DNA from: an uncultured Eubacteriales bacterium
GTDB taxonomy: Bacteria; Bacillota; Clostridia; Oscillospirales; Acutalibacteraceae
Length of the DNA: 8,217 nucleotides
Direction of reading: 5' to 3'
Assembly (NCBI GenBank): GCA_900313475.1
Contig: OMRJ01000137.1
Location: 1-8,217 of the forward strand
Each line of letters opens with the position of its first letter. Position 1 is the first letter of the stretch. The translations under genes were made by a program, and so were the position numbers. Shown here piece by piece: positions 6,966 through 8,217 of the stretch. The notes beneath the pieces were generated by a model, which saw only the letters and a program-made list of their open reading frames with translations, was not told where the DNA came from and did no database searches.

Positions 6966-8084
6966 ATGCTTCAATACGAAGAATTAAGACTCAGACTTCT
7001 CGAAAGCGAAAAACCCCTTGCAGAGCTTGCCGACGCCGTGGGACTTGACGAGCTGAAAAAGGAGACTGCGGAGCTGGAGGAAAAAACAGCGTCCGACGGC
7101 TTTTGGAACGACGTCGCCGAGGCGAACAAAATTTCACAGAAGCTTGCCGGACTTAAGGCAAAAATCAAAAGATATGAAGATCTCAAAACACTTTATGACG
7201 ATACACTTACGCTCATTGAAATGTGCAACGAGGAAGAAGACGAATCCATGCTCGACGAGTGCACGGCAAGTGTAAAAGAAATTGAAGACACAATTGAAAA
7301 GCAGACTCTTGACACGCTGCTTTCGGGTGAATATGACAGCAAAAATGCCATTCTCACATTCCATGCGGGCGCAGGCGGAACCGAAGCACAGGACTGGGCG
7401 CTGATGCTTTTCAGAATGTATCATCGCTGGGGTGAACGTCACGGCTTCAAAACCACGACAGTCGACTATCTTGACGGCGAAGAAGCGGGTCTGAAATCCG
7501 CCGTAATTCTTATCGAGGGCGAAAACGCTTTCGGATACCTTAAGAGCGAAATGGGCATTCACCGTCTTGTGAGAGTGTCGCCTTTCGATGCGTCGGGCAG
7601 ACGTCACACTTCGTTTGCGTCGCTTGAGGTCATGCCCGAAATCGACGATACGATAGAAGTCGATATCCGTCCCGAGGACATAAAAATGGACGTATACCGC
7701 GCTTCGGGTGCGGGCGGTCAGAAGGTCAACAAAACTTCCTCTGCAGTTCGCCTTACTCACATACCTACGGGCATAGTCGTTTCCTGTCAGGTCGAGAGAA
7801 GCCAGTACCAAAACCGCGACGTTGCAATGACGATGCTTAAATCAAAGCTTATCGAAATTAAAGAACGTGAGCACCTTGACACCATTCACGATATCAAGGG
7901 CGACCAGAAAGAGATCGGTTGGGGCAGCCAGATACGTTCGTATGTCTTCATGCCGTACACTCTTGTTAAAGATCACCGCACGGGTTATGAAAACGGCAAT
8001 ATCAATGCGGTCATGGACGGCGACATCGACGGCTTTATCAATGCTTACCTGAAGTCGCTTTCACACGGAACTCTTGAAAAGTAA
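6966..8084 (+). CDS. prfB: Peptide chain release factor 2 (RF2), without programmed frameshift
   Basis: Recognises UGA and UAA stop codons and triggers peptide release on the ribosome. 372 residues, full family length. N-terminal helical domain 1 is followed by the stop-codon-reading SPF tripeptide (205-207, the RF2 signature; RF1 has PxT) and the GGQ catalytic motif (250-252, in SGAGGQKVNKTSSAVR), with an intact C-terminal domain. Most bacterial prfB genes interrupt the frame near codon 25 with CTT-TGA-C and need a +1 shift; here the equivalent site reads CTT-GAC (codons 27-28, 7044-7049) in one continuous frame, so RF2 is made without frameshifting. The gene ends in tandem TAA-TAA (8082-8087), one of the two stops RF2 reads. 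ATG 6966 has AAAGG 11 bases upstream. It has its own strong promoter and is divergent from the galU operon. Confidence 0.97.
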   Translation: MLQYEELRLRLLESEKPLAELADAVGLDELKKETAELEEKTASDGFWNDVAEANKISQKLAGLKAKIKRYEDLKTLYDDTLTLIEMCNEEEDESMLDECTASVKEIEDTIEKQTLDTLLSGEYDSKNAILTFHAGAGGTEAQDWALMLFRMYHRWGERHGFKTTTVDYLDGEEAGLKSAVILIEGENAFGYLKSEMGIHRLVRVSPFDASGRRHTSFASLEVMPEIDDTIEVDIRPEDIKMDVYRASGAGGQKVNKTSSAVRLTHIPTGIVVSCQVERSQYQNRDVAMTMLKSKLIEIKEREHLDTIHDIKGDQKEIGWGSQIRSYVFMPYTLVKDHRTGYENGNINAVMDGDIDGFINAYLKSLSHGTLEK

Positions 8085-8089
8085 TAACA

Positions 8090-8130
8090 GTTGAGAGGTG
8101 AAAGTGGAAAGTTGAGAGTTGTTTCTCAAC
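8090..8130 (+). repeat. GTTGAGAG short repeat with hairpin downstream of prfB
   Basis: GTTGAGAG occurs at 8090-8097 and again at 8111-8118, 21 bases apart, separated by purine-rich GTGAAAGTGGAAA. The second copy forms a hairpin: GTTGAGA (8111-8117), loop of six, TCTCAAC (8124-8130). No T-tract follows the stem, so it is not a standard terminator, though it could protect the prfB mRNA 3' end. Purine-rich repeats of this style are common between genes in gut Clostridia. From 8131 to 8217 I see no gene; the minus strand has 22 open codons from the edge but no supporting features. Confidence 0.5.
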
Positions 8131-8217
8131 ATTTAACTCACAACAACGAATTTAAAAGCTCCCCGAACTTAAGGGCGACACTCGTACAGAAGTTTTACGG
8201 GTGATATTGAGGGAAAC

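Noticed and set aside
7134..7811. 225-codon minus-strand frame inside prfB
   Set aside because: Antisense to the strongly conserved RF2 coding sequence; Cys/Phe-rich with no recognisable motif.
8131..8217. 22 open codons on the minus strand from the right edge
   Set aside because: Too short, no composition or motif support; open frame of this length is expected by chance.

Overview
The window looks like a chromosomal housekeeping segment of a low-to-moderate GC Firmicute, most likely a gut-type Clostridia (Oscillospirales-like). The basis is AAAGG/GGAG ribosome-binding sites, sigma-A promoters (TTGACA-17-TATAAT) in AT-rich gaps, tight operons, family-level resemblance of the proteins, and a purine-rich GTTGAGAG-type intergenic repeat. 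The genus call is inference.

Layout. Minus strand, read from 3092 down to 1: a promoter (3064-3092), a long-family phosphoglucomutase (1274-2995, GTG start), a 30-residue single-membrane-span miniprotein (1180-1272) and a secreted LCAT/lipase-like alpha/beta-hydrolase that runs off the left edge (1-1152). Minus strand, read from 6776 down to 3211: a promoter (6748-6776), a RING-like/zinc-ribbon membrane protein (5506-6672), a GalU-type UTP-glucose-1-phosphate uridylyltransferase (4595-5473) and an RlmD/RlmCD-type [4Fe-4S] rRNA uracil-C5 methyltransferase (3211-4584). Plus strand, divergent: a near-consensus promoter (6818-6846), a 112-base leader and prfB, encoding release factor 2 (6966-8084), followed by a short repeat with a hairpin and no recognisable gene to the end.

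How the genes fit together. Phosphoglucomutase (glucose-6-P to glucose-1-P) and GalU (glucose-1-P + UTP to UDP-glucose) are consecutive steps to UDP-glucose, needed for cell-envelope glycans; they sit in two adjacent co-directional transcription units. The methyltransferase and release factor 2 both serve translation.

Most notable points: (1) prfB lacks the usual in-frame UGA frameshift autoregulation, while its leader carries a well-placed GGAG site ahead of a minimal AUG-UAA start-stop element; (2) the LCAT-like protein has lost the serine of the nucleophile elbow; (3) a 30-aa membrane miniprotein is coupled to the phosphoglucomutase; (4) a RING-like, double-zinc-module membrane protein heads the galU operon. 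No mobile element, tRNA, rRNA or CRISPR array was seen. I did not find a clearly new multi-gene system.
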